From Xanthomonas hortorum (lineage in GTDB: Bacteria; Pseudomonadota; Gammaproteobacteria; Xanthomonadales; Xanthomonadaceae): 64,000 bases of DNA. Every line of letters starts with the position of its first letter. Position 1 is the first letter of the stretch. The position numbers and the translations under genes are program-made. The notes under the pieces are model-generated. The model saw nothing but the letters and a program-made list of their open reading frames with translations. It did not search any database and was not told the origin of the DNA. The stretch spans positions 2,119,001-2,183,000 of the forward strand of contig NZ_CP101417.1 in the NCBI RefSeq assembly GCF_024339125.1, given 5' to 3'. Shown piece after piece: positions 42,876-51,892 of this stretch.

Positions 42876-44312
42876 ATGAGTCCTGTGCTGTTGGTCGCGC
42901 GCGAAGAACTGCGCTTCATGGCGCGCAACCGTTCCGCCGCCATCGGTGTGGTGTTGCTGATGCTGCTCACGCTGGTGGCGGCGTTGACCGCTGCGCATCA
43001 TCAACGTGAAGTGGCCGAGTTTCGTGCACGTCAGCAACTGGCCGCGCAGCAGGCCTTCGAAACGCAGCCGGACCGCCATCCGCATCGGGTGGTGCATTAC
43101 GGTCACTTCATCTATCGCCCGCTGCCGGCTTTGGCCGCGTTCGATGCGGGCGTGGATGCGTTTACCGGCAACAGCATGTTTCTGGAAGGCCATCGCCAGA
43201 ACACCGCCAATTTTGGTGACGTGCGTCAGAGCTCGCTGCTGGTGCGTTTCGGTCAATTGACGCCTGCCTTTGTGCTGCAGGTCTTGGCGCCGCTGATGCT
43301 GGTGTTTCTGGGCTATGGCGCAGTGGCGCGCGAGCAGGAAACCGGCACGCTGCGTGCGTTGTTGTTGCAGGGCGCGACGCGCCGACAATTGTTCGGCGGC
43401 AAATATGTCGCGCTCGCCGCGGTGGCCGCTGCGTGCCTGTTGCCGGCCTTGGTCGGGCTGGTGCCCATCGCGTTGTTGCCGGGCCAGGCGCTGCGGGTCG
43501 CACTGCTGGTGCTGGCGTATGCGGTCTATCTGCTGGTGTGGTGCGCGCTGGTGCTGGCGGTGTCGATGCTGTGCCGGCGCGGCCGCGATGCGTTGCTGGT
43601 ATCGCTGGCGGTGTGGGTGTGGCTGGCCTTGCTGGTGCCGCGCGTGGCACCGGATGTGGCCAGTGCCGCGTATCGATTGCCCACGCGGCTGGAAACCGAT
43701 GTGGCGATCCAGCGCGATCTGCGCACGCTCGGCGACAGCCATAACCCGGACGATCCGCACTTTGCGCAGTTCAAGCAGCAGACCCTGACACGCTACGGCG
43801 TACAGCGCGTGGAAGACCTGCCGGTGAACTACAAGGGCCTGCTCGCACTGGAAGGCGAGCGGCTCACATCGAGCCTGTTCGAACGGTATGCCGCGCGTGA
43901 TTCGGCCATCCAGCAGGAACAGAATCTGCTGGTGCGCACGTTCGCCCTGCTGAGCCCAACGGTTGCCCTGCGCGAACTCTCGATGACACTGGCGGAAACC
44001 GATCTGCGCGCACATGAGCGCTTTCTTATCCAGGCCGAGCGTTACCGTTACACGCTGGTGCAGCAGCTCAATCAAATGCAGGCCGATTCCGTGAGCATGG
44101 CCGACGACACCGCCCAGGATGCGGGCGCCGACCAGCGCAAGCGCATCTCCTCCGCGCATTGGCATGAGATTCCGGTGTTTGCCTTCCAGCCCCCGGCCAC
44201 GACAGAGGTGCTGCGTGCCGCAGGCACTGCGCTCGGTCTGGTCGGTGCCTGGCTGCTGGCTGCGCTGTGCATGCTGATCGCAGCCGGCCGGCGTGTGGGA
44301 GTGGCGCGCTGA
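42876..44312 (+). CDS. ABC-2 type permease with large periplasmic domain (first of two)
   Basis: A 478-aa protein. One N-terminal membrane helix (IGVVLLMLLTLVAALTA), an extracytoplasmic loop of about 120 aa, a cluster of membrane helices (about 135-260), then another large soluble loop and a final helix (GTALGLVGAWLLAALCMLIAAG). This is the DUF3526-type layout. Starts ATG 42876, 10 bases after the ATPase stop; the end overlaps the next start (TGATG). Confidence 0.88.
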   Translation: MSPVLLVAREELRFMARNRSAAIGVVLLMLLTLVAALTAAHHQREVAEFRARQQLAAQQAFETQPDRHPHRVVHYGHFIYRPLPALAAFDAGVDAFTGNSMFLEGHRQNTANFGDVRQSSLLVRFGQLTPAFVLQVLAPLMLVFLGYGAVAREQETGTLRALLLQGATRRQLFGGKYVALAAVAAACLLPALVGLVPIALLPGQALRVALLVLAYAVYLLVWCALVLAVSMLCRRGRDALLVSLAVWVWLALLVPRVAPDVASAAYRLPTRLETDVAIQRDLRTLGDSHNPDDPHFAQFKQQTLTRYGVQRVEDLPVNYKGLLALEGERLTSSLFERYAARDSAIQQEQNLLVRTFALLSPTVALRELSMTLAETDLRAHERFLIQAERYRYTLVQQLNQMQADSVSMADDTAQDAGADQRKRISSAHWHEIPVFAFQPPATTEVLRAAGTALGLVGAWLLAALCMLIAAGRRVGVAR

Positions 44313-45580
44313 TGGTGCTGTGGAAGTACGAACTGCTGCTGTTGCTGCGCGCACCTGCCGCGATGGCCGGATTGCTGTTGCTTGCCCTGTTGACGGTGTG
44401 CAGCCTGATCTCCGGCCAGCACGTCATCGCTGCGCAGCGCGACAACATCGCAGGTATCGCAGCGCTGCAGCAGGAAGACATCGCAGCGGTGGAGGACTAT
44501 GTGGCGCGCACCAACGACGCTGGCAGCGCGGCTTACTACAGCTTCCACCCGACCTGGGATGTCCCTTCGCCATTGGCATTCGCCGCAGTGGGCATGCGCG
44601 ATGTCTCGCCGTACATCCTGCGTGTTCGCGCGCTGGGGCTGGAAGCGCAGATCCACGATGGCGACAGTTACAACCCGGAGCTCGCATTGGCCGGGCGCTT
44701 CGACTACGCCTTTGTGCTGGTGTTTTTGCTGCCGTTGTTCGTCATCGCGTTGCTGTTCGATCTGCGCTCGGGCGAACGCGAGGCCGGGCGCGCACGCATG
44801 CTGGCCGCGCTGCCGGGTGCCGGAGCCGCGTTGCTGGTACGGCGCGTGGTGGTGCGTGCCGCTGCGGTGCTGGTGTGCCTGAGCGTGCCGTTTGCCATTG
44901 CCGCGAGCCTCAATGCAGTGCCGCTGCTGCAACAACTCGCGGTGCTGGCACTGAGCTGCGCCTATCTGCTGTTCTGGGTGTTGCTGGCGGTGCTGGTCGG
45001 GCGCATCCACTGGCGCCCCGCCGCGCATGCCACCGCCTTGGCGAGCTGCTGGGTCGTCTTGGCACTGGTCGCACCGGCGCTGGCGCATGTGGCGATCAAT
45101 CAGGCGGTGCCGGTCAACCAAGGCAGCGAGATCGCGCGGCTGCAGCGCGAGGCGGTCAACCACGCCTGGGATATTCCGCGGCAGGACACCATGCTGGCCT
45201 TCTACGCGCAGAACCCGCAGTGGGCAGATTCTGCGCCGCTGACCAGCGCGTTCCATTACAAGTGGTATTTCGCCTTCCATGAAAACGGCGATCAGCAGGT
45301 GGCGCCGCAGGTTGCGGCGTATCGGCAAGGCCTGCAACGACGCGAAGCGCTGGCGCAGCGTGTGGCCAGCGTATTGCCGCCGGTTGCATTGCAGGCGGCG
45401 TTGACGCGCCTGGCAGGTACCGATCTGCGTGCGCAATTGGCCTATCAAGATCGCATTCGCGCCTATCACCAGGCGTTGCGGACGTTCTACTACGGCTATC
45501 TGTTTCGCGACCGGCCATTTACGCGCGAGGACTTCGGGCGAGCGCCGCGTTTCGATGCAAGGGCCGATCCCTCGTCATAG
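44312..45580 (+). CDS. ABC-2 type permease with large periplasmic domain (second of two)
   Basis: A 422-aa protein with the same overall plan as its neighbour: N-terminal helix (AAMAGLLLLALLTVCSLI), soluble loop with FHPTWDVPSPLAFAAVG, about five membrane helices in the middle, and a C-terminal soluble part. Translation is coupled to the upstream permease (shared A in TGATG). The two form the membrane part of one exporter. Confidence 0.88.
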   Translation: MVLWKYELLLLLRAPAAMAGLLLLALLTVCSLISGQHVIAAQRDNIAGIAALQQEDIAAVEDYVARTNDAGSAAYYSFHPTWDVPSPLAFAAVGMRDVSPYILRVRALGLEAQIHDGDSYNPELALAGRFDYAFVLVFLLPLFVIALLFDLRSGEREAGRARMLAALPGAGAALLVRRVVVRAAAVLVCLSVPFAIAASLNAVPLLQQLAVLALSCAYLLFWVLLAVLVGRIHWRPAAHATALASCWVVLALVAPALAHVAINQAVPVNQGSEIARLQREAVNHAWDIPRQDTMLAFYAQNPQWADSAPLTSAFHYKWYFAFHENGDQQVAPQVAAYRQGLQRREALAQRVASVLPPVALQAALTRLAGTDLRAQLAYQDRIRAYHQALRTFYYGYLFRDRPFTREDFGRAPRFDARADPSS

Positions 45581-45666
45581 CGGCCGTTGCGTTTCACCCA
45601 TCACCTTTGGTTCTTTCACTTGCGACCCGGGCATTGCGTGCCTGGGTCCTTCAGGAGTCCTGCCCG

Positions 45667-47817
45667 ATGTCCGTGTTCTCGTCGCGCCAACGCATGCCAC
45701 ACACCGTGCCGTTGCTCAGCATGCTGGCCTGCGCATGCGTCATTGCCTGCGCCGACGCACACGCCGCCGAGCCGCAGGCGCGCGATCTGGATGCGGTACA
45801 GGTGCGCAGCCAGTACACGCCGTACCGCGCGTTGAGCGTCACCGGCGCCACCAAGACCGATGCGCCGTTGCGCGATCTGCCGATCAGTGCGCGCGTACTC
45901 GATCAGACCTTGCTGGAGGATGCCGGTGTCAACGATCTGGCCGGCGCGCTGGAGATGGCCAGCGGCATCACCAAGGCCAATAACCTGGGCGGTCTGTGGG
46001 ACAGCTACTCGATGCGCGGCTTCACCGGCGACCCGAATTTCAGCTCGGATTACATGGTCAACGGCTTCAATGCCAGCCGCGGTTACAACGGCCTGCGCGA
46101 TGCGGCCAACACGCAAAGCATCGAAGTGATCAAGGGCCCGGCCTCGGCGTTGTACGGGCGCGGCGAGCCGGGTGGGGCAGTCAATATCGTCACCAAAAAG
46201 CCCTTGTTTCAGCCGCAGCACAGTGTGGATCTGTCCGCAGGGCGCTTCGACAGTTATCGCGCTGCGGTCGACAGCACCGGCCCGCTGGGCGAGAACCTGG
46301 CCTATCGCCTGAATGCGATGTACAAGGATCAGCACAGCTTCCGCGACACCGTCGATAGCGACAACACGCTGCTGGCGCCGTCGTTGTTATGGATGCCCAC
46401 GCCCGATACCACGGTGTCGTATGAGCTGGAATTCGTGCGCATCCACGCGCCGTTCGATCGTGGCGTCACCGCCATCGATGGCGATGCCAATCGGCTGCCG
46501 GCGTCGCGTTTTCTGGGCGAACCGCGCGATGGCGATATCGATCTTCACTCCACCGGGCACCAGGTGTTTGTGGTGCACGGCTTGAATCAGACCTGGTCGT
46601 TGCAGGGCGGGGCGACCTATCGCGACAGCGGCATGCGCGGTTTTTCCACCGAGCCATGGACGCTGCAGGCCGACGACCGCACGCTGCGCCGCGAGCGTCG
46701 CTACCGCGATTACCAGGGCCGCGATATCGCCGGGCGTGCCGAATTGCTCGGCACCTTGCAGGCGGGCAGCGTCACCCACAACGTGTTGTTCGGTGTCGAT
46801 GGCAATCGCTTCGACGACAGCCGCTTTCAGCAGCGCGCACGTTCGGCCGCCACGCCGTACAGCATCGATGTGCTTGCACCGCAGTACGGTGTGGCTCAGC
46901 CGGGGCGGCTGGCCACGATCACCGACACCGAAGAGCGGCAACAGGTGTGGGGCGTGTATGCACAGGATCAGATCGATCTTGGCGCGCGCTGGAAGGCCTT
47001 GCTCGGCCTGCGCTACGACCACTATCAGCAGGATCTCGACAACCAATTGCGCGGCACCACGCAGCGCGCCTCCGATGGCGTGGTCAGCCCGCGCGCGGGC
47101 GTGATCTTCCATGTCGACGATGCGTTGTCGCTGTATGCGAGCGCGGCGGCGGGCTTTCGCCCCAACAGTGGCGTGGGGGCGGACGGGCAGAGTTTTGCGC
47201 CGGAGAAAAGCCGTTCGCTGGAAACCGGTTTGAAATACGTGCAGCCCGGCGATGGCCTGGAAGCGACGCTGGCGGCATTCCGCATCGACAAGAAAAACGT
47301 GCTGAGCCTGGATCCGGCCGACACCAGTTTTTCGCTGCCGGTGGGCGAGATGCGCAGCCAGGGTGTGGAGCTGGATCTGCTCGGGCGGCTGACCCCGCGC
47401 CTGGCCGCATCGGTGGGCCTGGCCTACACCGACTCGCAGGTGACGCGCAGCAGCGAGGCCGCCGCCGTTACCGGCCTGGCCGAGGGACGACGTTTTCCGA
47501 ATGTGCCGCGTTTCAGTGGCAATGCCTTCGTCAACTACGAGCAGCCGTTGACCGACAAGCGCAGTGCGGCGGTGGGCGTGGGTGTCTCGCATACCGGTGA
47601 GCGGCTGGGCTCGGTGGATAGCAATACCGATTTCGTGCTGCCTGCGTATACCGTGTGGCGCCTGGTCGGCCACTACGATCTGAGCGAGCGGCTGCGCCTG
47701 TATGCCAAGGTCGAAAACTTCACCGACCGCCGCTACGCCGCGTTCTCGTACAGCGAGCAATGGGTGTATCCCGGCGCGCCACGCAGCTGGACGGTGGGTG
47801 TGCGGTTGCGGTTCTGA
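45667..47817 (+). CDS. TonB-dependent siderophore-type receptor
   Basis: A 716-aa protein with signal peptide (1-33). The plug domain begins around 40 (LPISARVLDQTLLEDAGV; SYSMRGFTGDPNFSSDYMVNG; EVIKGPASALYGRGEPGGAVNIVTKKP), then a 22-strand barrel ending in RSWTVGVRLRF. The layout is that of siderophore receptors (FpvA/FhuE-like). It sits 86 bases downstream of an ABC exporter gene, so import of a ligand and export or processing of a product may be linked. Confidence 0.93.
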   Translation: MSVFSSRQRMPHTVPLLSMLACACVIACADAHAAEPQARDLDAVQVRSQYTPYRALSVTGATKTDAPLRDLPISARVLDQTLLEDAGVNDLAGALEMASGITKANNLGGLWDSYSMRGFTGDPNFSSDYMVNGFNASRGYNGLRDAANTQSIEVIKGPASALYGRGEPGGAVNIVTKKPLFQPQHSVDLSAGRFDSYRAAVDSTGPLGENLAYRLNAMYKDQHSFRDTVDSDNTLLAPSLLWMPTPDTTVSYELEFVRIHAPFDRGVTAIDGDANRLPASRFLGEPRDGDIDLHSTGHQVFVVHGLNQTWSLQGGATYRDSGMRGFSTEPWTLQADDRTLRRERRYRDYQGRDIAGRAELLGTLQAGSVTHNVLFGVDGNRFDDSRFQQRARSAATPYSIDVLAPQYGVAQPGRLATITDTEERQQVWGVYAQDQIDLGARWKALLGLRYDHYQQDLDNQLRGTTQRASDGVVSPRAGVIFHVDDALSLYASAAAGFRPNSGVGADGQSFAPEKSRSLETGLKYVQPGDGLEATLAAFRIDKKNVLSLDPADTSFSLPVGEMRSQGVELDLLGRLTPRLAASVGLAYTDSQVTRSSEAAAVTGLAEGRRFPNVPRFSGNAFVNYEQPLTDKRSAAVGVGVSHTGERLGSVDSNTDFVLPAYTVWRLVGHYDLSERLRLYAKVENFTDRRYAAFSYSEQWVYPGAPRSWTVGVRLRF

Positions 47818-47847
47818 GACGGACCGTGGGTTCGATCGGTTGCTCTT

Positions 47848-47901
47848 AGAGCGGCTAACAAAACGTAGCGAGCGGTCGTCAGTCGTCTTGTTAGTCGCTC
47901 T
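47848..47901. repeat. Inverted repeat between convergent genes
   Basis: AGAGCGGCTAACAAAACG (47848-47865) and its near-inverse CGTCTTGTTAGTCGCTCT (47884-47901) can form a long stem between the TonB receptor gene and the convergent DUF2894 gene, probably acting as a two-way terminator. The left arm also occurs at about 15494-15511 in the plasmid segment, so it is a dispersed repeat. Confidence 0.6.
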
Positions 47902-48551
47902 TAGCTGCGACGCGTGGACGGACGCTTGCTGCGCTTCTTGCCAGGCGCGGCGGGTGCGGCGTCATCGCTGGCCAACGCGCCGCCGTTGTGCAGTTGCTCC
48001 AGCCACGACAGCGCGTCGACATAGCCGAGGAAGTGCTGCAGATAACCGGGCGAGCATTCGCGCATCAGGCTGATGCAGCGATGCACCAGCACGCTGGAAT
48101 TGAGCGGGCCGGCGTCCTTAGGGGCGTCCTGCAGCGATTGCCGCACCTGGCTGGCGGTGCGCACGGTGGTCCAGGTGCGGCGGAAATCCTCCAGCGCCGG
48201 CAGCTCGGGAAACAGCGTGGCATCGAGTGTGGCGGTCTTTCTGCTGTCCACCTCCATCAACGCCGCATGGCCTGCCATCTGGTCGGCCAACGCGCCAAGC
48301 GCGCTGCGTTGCAACGGCTGCGCGGTATCGGTAGTTGCACGACGGCGCGCTGCTTTCTTGATTGCCGCCGCATACGCATCGATCAAGTTGCGCAGCTTTT
48401 CTTCCAGCACTTCGCGCACCGCATCCGCCTGCGTGCCGGCACGTGCTGCCAGTGTTTCCATCAGATGGAAATGCACCGGATCCAGCTGATCGGCACCTTG
48501 CTCGCGCCAGCGCTCCAGGCGCGCGTGTGCGGAGGTCGCCTGCGTGCTCAT
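47901..48551 (-). CDS. DUF2894-type protein
   Basis: A 216-aa protein, helical, with a basic C-terminus (KKRSKRPSTRRS). LDPVHFHLMETLAARAG and LVHRCISLMRECSPGYLQHFLGYVDALSWLEQL are its best-conserved-looking blocks. Last gene of a four-gene unit with DUF3348, DUF802 and OmpA-like proteins; overlaps its upstream neighbour by 4 bases. Function unknown. Confidence 0.78.
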   Translation of the reverse strand: MSTQATSAHARLERWREQGADQLDPVHFHLMETLAARAGTQADAVREVLEEKLRNLIDAYAAAIKKAARRRATTDTAQPLQRSALGALADQMAGHAALMEVDSRKTATLDATLFPELPALEDFRRTWTTVRTASQVRQSLQDAPKDAGPLNSSVLVHRCISLMRECSPGYLQHFLGYVDALSWLEQLHNGGALASDDAAPAAPGKKRSKRPSTRRS

Positions 48552-49222
48552 CGCGTGGTTGCGGCCGGTGTTGGCTGTGACGTGGCGGAAGCGCGCGAGG
48601 TGGAAGGACGCGCAATCGGTGCAATCTCCACACGCCGGTTCCTGGCGCGGCGCGTCTCATCGGCATTGGAATCCACCGGCTGTTGCGAGCCGAACGCCGC
48701 AGCGAACACTGACGAAGCCGGCACGCCCTCGGCGATCAATGCGCGGGTCACGGTGAGCGCGCGTTGCGCAGACAGTTCCCAGTTGTCGGTGTAGCGGCGA
48801 TTGCCGCCCAGCACCGGGCGATCGTCGGTAAAGCCGCTGACCATCAGGATCTCTTCGCGTGAGCTCAGGTACTCCTTCAACGGTGCGGCCAGCGTCTTCA
48901 GCACCTCGCGGCCTTCCGGCTGCAATTGGTCGGAATTGAAGGCGAACAACACATTGCCGCGGATGCCGATGCGGCCATCGACCAGGGTCACGCGGCCGGC
49001 GGCCAGCGGTGCGGCCAGGGCCTGCTCCAAGGTCTTGCGGCGTTGCGCTTCGACCTGACGCTGCTTGACCTCTTCGTCCAGGCGGCTGGAAAGCTGCAAT
49101 TGCACGCCGATCACCCCGACCAGAATCAGCACGAACGCACCCAGCAACACCGACATCAGGTCGCCGAAGGCGGCCCAGATCGGTGTACCCGATTCGCCGT
49201 CGATGTCGATCTCATCGCTCAT
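48548..49222 (-). CDS. OmpA/MotB-like membrane protein
   Basis: A 224-aa protein with one N-terminal membrane helix directly after a short acidic cytoplasmic start (FGDLMSVLLGAFVLILVGVIGVQL), a coiled linker, and an OmpA-like peptidoglycan-binding domain (FNSDQLQPEGREVLKTLA; SGFTDDRP; NWELSAQRALTVTRALI; RARNRRVEI). The topology is that of MotB/ExbD-like stator partners. The start overlaps the stop of the DUF802 gene (ATGA), matching a two-protein membrane complex. Confidence 0.92.
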   Translation of the reverse strand: MSDEIDIDGESGTPIWAAFGDLMSVLLGAFVLILVGVIGVQLQLSSRLDEEVKQRQVEAQRRKTLEQALAAPLAAGRVTLVDGRIGIRGNVLFAFNSDQLQPEGREVLKTLAAPLKEYLSSREEILMVSGFTDDRPVLGGNRRYTDNWELSAQRALTVTRALIAEGVPASSVFAAAFGSQQPVDSNADETRRARNRRVEIAPIARPSTSRASATSQPTPAATTR

Positions 49223-51882
49223 GCCGTGGTGGCCTGGCTACTATCGGCATCGCTGCGACCGCGATCGAGCTGACGCAGTTCTTCGATGATCTGCTTTTGC
49301 GAGAGCATGCTGAGGTCGACCACCTCGCGCGCCTGTGCCACGTAATACGCCAATTGATCGTCGCTGCGAGCGAGCGAGGCATCCAGTGCGCTGGCCACGT
49401 GTTGCAGGCGCTCGTTGAGCTCACTGGTGGAGCCGCTGAACAACTGCACCGCCATGCCGAAGGCTTCACCCAGGCTGGCCACTTCCACCGCGCTGCCGCT
49501 GACATGCGCGGCCACTGCGCCGAGCTTGCCGGTCTCGCTGCCGATCTGTTCGGTGAGCTGGGTGCCCACGCGTTGCAGCAGATCGGCCGAGGTGGTGACC
49601 AGCGCATCCACCGCTTCGCGTTGTTCGGTGGAGGCGTGATTGACCGCGTTGAGCAAGGTATCCAGCGTGGCGAGCAGCTTGCTGCGCTCTTCCAGCATGG
49701 CGGTGTCGCGCACCATGCTCTCGGACAGGTTCTGGCGCAGCTCGGCCACCACGTCGGCGGCGGCCTTGGGCGCTTCGGAGGCGATCTGCATCAGCCGCGA
49801 CACTTCGGTAATGGTGGCGCTGGCCTGCGCCTGCGCCTGCGTGGACAGCTCGCTGGCGGTGCTGGCCAGGGTGTCGCAGATCGCCTGTTGTTGCTGGGTC
49901 ACGCGCTCGCCGGTGCGTTCCCACTGCGTGCTCAGGTCCGCGCTCATCGCGGTAAAACGCTCGCTCCACAGCGCCAAGCGCTGGGTGTCGCGGGCTTCCA
50001 GTGCGGCCTGCAGGTCGGTATGCGATTGCTGCAAGGTGCCGACCAGGGCAGCGGCATGCGCATCGAAGCTGGCGGTGGCGGCAGCGAGTGCGTTCTGGTG
50101 TTGGCTTGCCAATGCCGCGCTGGCGTCTTGTTGCTGTGCCAGTGCGTCGGTCCATGCACTGGCCGTCTCGTTGCTGGACTGATCCATGCGCTTGGATACT
50201 GCATCGACCAAGGCGCTGGAACGCGCATCGAAGGTGCTGGCGAACTGCGTGAGCGTGGTCTGCAATTCCTGCGTGAGCGCGTGATTCGAACGTTGCTGTT
50301 CGGCCACTGCCGCGGTCCACGTGGCGGCTGCAGCGGCGGTGCTGGTTTCCAGGCCGCTGCTCAGGCCATCGAGTTGTTGCTGCACGGCCTGCTGCACGCC
50401 GTCCTGCAGCGCCGTGGTCTGCTGCGCAAGTTGCTCAAGCGTGGCGTGCAATCGCGTGCTCAACGCTGCGCTTGCGCGTTGCTGCTCGGCCAGCACTGCC
50501 GCCCAGTTGTCTGCAGTGGCGGCGTTGCTGCGTTCAAACCCGTCATTGAGTGCGCTCAACTGCTGCTGCACCGCCTGCGTCACGCCGTCCTGCACAGCGA
50601 TGCTGCGCTGATCGATCTGTTCCAGCGTGTGCCGCAGCTGCTCGGTGAGCGCTTGCTGCGCACGCTCTTGTGCGGCCAATGCGGTTTGCCACTGCTCGGC
50701 TGCGCTCTGCGCACCGGCCTGGAAGCCTGCGTTGATGCCGTGCAACTGCTGCTGCACGGCCGTGCCCACGCCATCCTGCAATGCGGTGGTCTGCTGGGCG
50801 ATCTGCTCCAGCGTGGTCTGCAGCTGCGCATTGAGCGCGTGCTGCGCGCGTTCCTGTGCAGCCAGGGCGGTGGTCCAGTGCTCGGCCGCTGCGCTGGCGC
50901 TGTGCTGGAAGCCGCTGGTGATGCCGTCCAGCTGCTGCTGCACGGCGTGCGTGACGCGCTCCTGCAGCGCGGCGGTGTCGCGCGCGATGCTGGCCATGGT
51001 GGCTTCCATCGCCGGCTGCAAGGCCGCGCCTACCGCGCGTGCGCTCTCTGCCACGCCAGCCTGCAGCGATTGCTCCATCGCCGTGGCCAGGCGCGCATAC
51101 GCCGCTTCGCTTCTGGCGTGGAACTCGGCCTGCTGTGCGGCCAGGCGTTCATCGGCGGCGATGCTTTGCTGTTCGATGCTGCTCATCAGCGTTTGCAGGC
51201 GATCGATCAGCGTCGGCATCAAGGCGCTTTGCTGCTGCTGCAGCTTGAACACTTCGCCACGCTGATGCGCGTCCGAGTGCGGATGCAGTTCGGATGCGAT
51301 CTTCAGATCCAGCCGCTGCACAACCTGCAGCCGCTCGCGCCGGCACAATGCCGACAACAGCCCCAGCATCGCCGAGGTCGCAACGCCGGCAATCGAGGTG
51401 CCGAACGCGAACGCCAGGCCTTCCACTGGTGCCGCCAGCGAGCCACGAATGGCCTGCAGGTCGGTGGCGCTTTGCAATGCGAAGCCGGTGCCCTTGAGCG
51501 TGGCCATCATGCCGAGCAAGGTGCCGAGCATGCCCAGCAACACCAGCAGGCCGACCAGATACGGCGTCAGCACCGGTGCGGACAACGCCACGCGCTCGCC
51601 CTTGATGCGCAGGCGCACCGCGTTGCGCAGGCTTGGATGCAGACGCTCCAGCCACTCGCTCAATGCCGATGGCGCGGTGGTCAGCGCCGCAACGGCTTCG
51701 TCCAGCGTCGCGCTAGCCTGGCGATAGCGGTACAGCTCCAATGCGCCGGCCACATAACAGGCGCCGATCACCGCTGCGATGCAGGCGCCCAGCGGATTGG
51801 AGCCGAGATAGCCGATGCCGACCCAGCAAACCGCCAACAGGCCGACGAGAAACACACACAGGTGGACGAGAGTTCTGAACAT
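49219..51882 (-). CDS. DUF802 / MotA-ExbB-like protein with long repeat tail
   Basis: An 887-aa protein. Membrane helices at 7-50 and around 105-175 with the MotA/TolQ/ExbB-like pattern (LVLLGMLGTLLGMMATLKGTG; FAFGTSIAGVATSAMLGLLSAL). Then a cytoplasmic tail of about 700 aa, mostly coiled coil, in which a 62-residue unit is repeated at least four times; each unit starts with an ALQDGV-like segment followed by AVQQQL and contains AALAAQERAQ-like and TLEQIAQQTT segments. The start ATG 51882 was chosen because it begins the first membrane helix; a longer frame upstream overlaps the previous gene. It pairs with the OmpA/MotB-like protein. A proton-driven complex is inferred; its task is unknown. 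Confidence 0.9.
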   Translation of the reverse strand: MFRTLVHLCVFLVGLLAVCWVGIGYLGSNPLGACIAAVIGACYVAGALELYRYRQASATLDEAVAALTTAPSALSEWLERLHPSLRNAVRLRIKGERVALSAPVLTPYLVGLLVLLGMLGTLLGMMATLKGTGFALQSATDLQAIRGSLAAPVEGLAFAFGTSIAGVATSAMLGLLSALCRRERLQVVQRLDLKIASELHPHSDAHQRGEVFKLQQQQSALMPTLIDRLQTLMSSIEQQSIAADERLAAQQAEFHARSEAAYARLATAMEQSLQAGVAESARAVGAALQPAMEATMASIARDTAALQERVTHAVQQQLDGITSGFQHSASAAAEHWTTALAAQERAQHALNAQLQTTLEQIAQQTTALQDGVGTAVQQQLHGINAGFQAGAQSAAEQWQTALAAQERAQQALTEQLRHTLEQIDQRSIAVQDGVTQAVQQQLSALNDGFERSNAATADNWAAVLAEQQRASAALSTRLHATLEQLAQQTTALQDGVQQAVQQQLDGLSSGLETSTAAAAATWTAAVAEQQRSNHALTQELQTTLTQFASTFDARSSALVDAVSKRMDQSSNETASAWTDALAQQQDASAALASQHQNALAAATASFDAHAAALVGTLQQSHTDLQAALEARDTQRLALWSERFTAMSADLSTQWERTGERVTQQQQAICDTLASTASELSTQAQAQASATITEVSRLMQIASEAPKAAADVVAELRQNLSESMVRDTAMLEERSKLLATLDTLLNAVNHASTEQREAVDALVTTSADLLQRVGTQLTEQIGSETGKLGAVAAHVSGSAVEVASLGEAFGMAVQLFSGSTSELNERLQHVASALDASLARSDDQLAYYVAQAREVVDLSMLSQKQIIEELRQLDRGRSDADSSQATTA

Positions 51883-51892
51883 GAGGTCCCAG

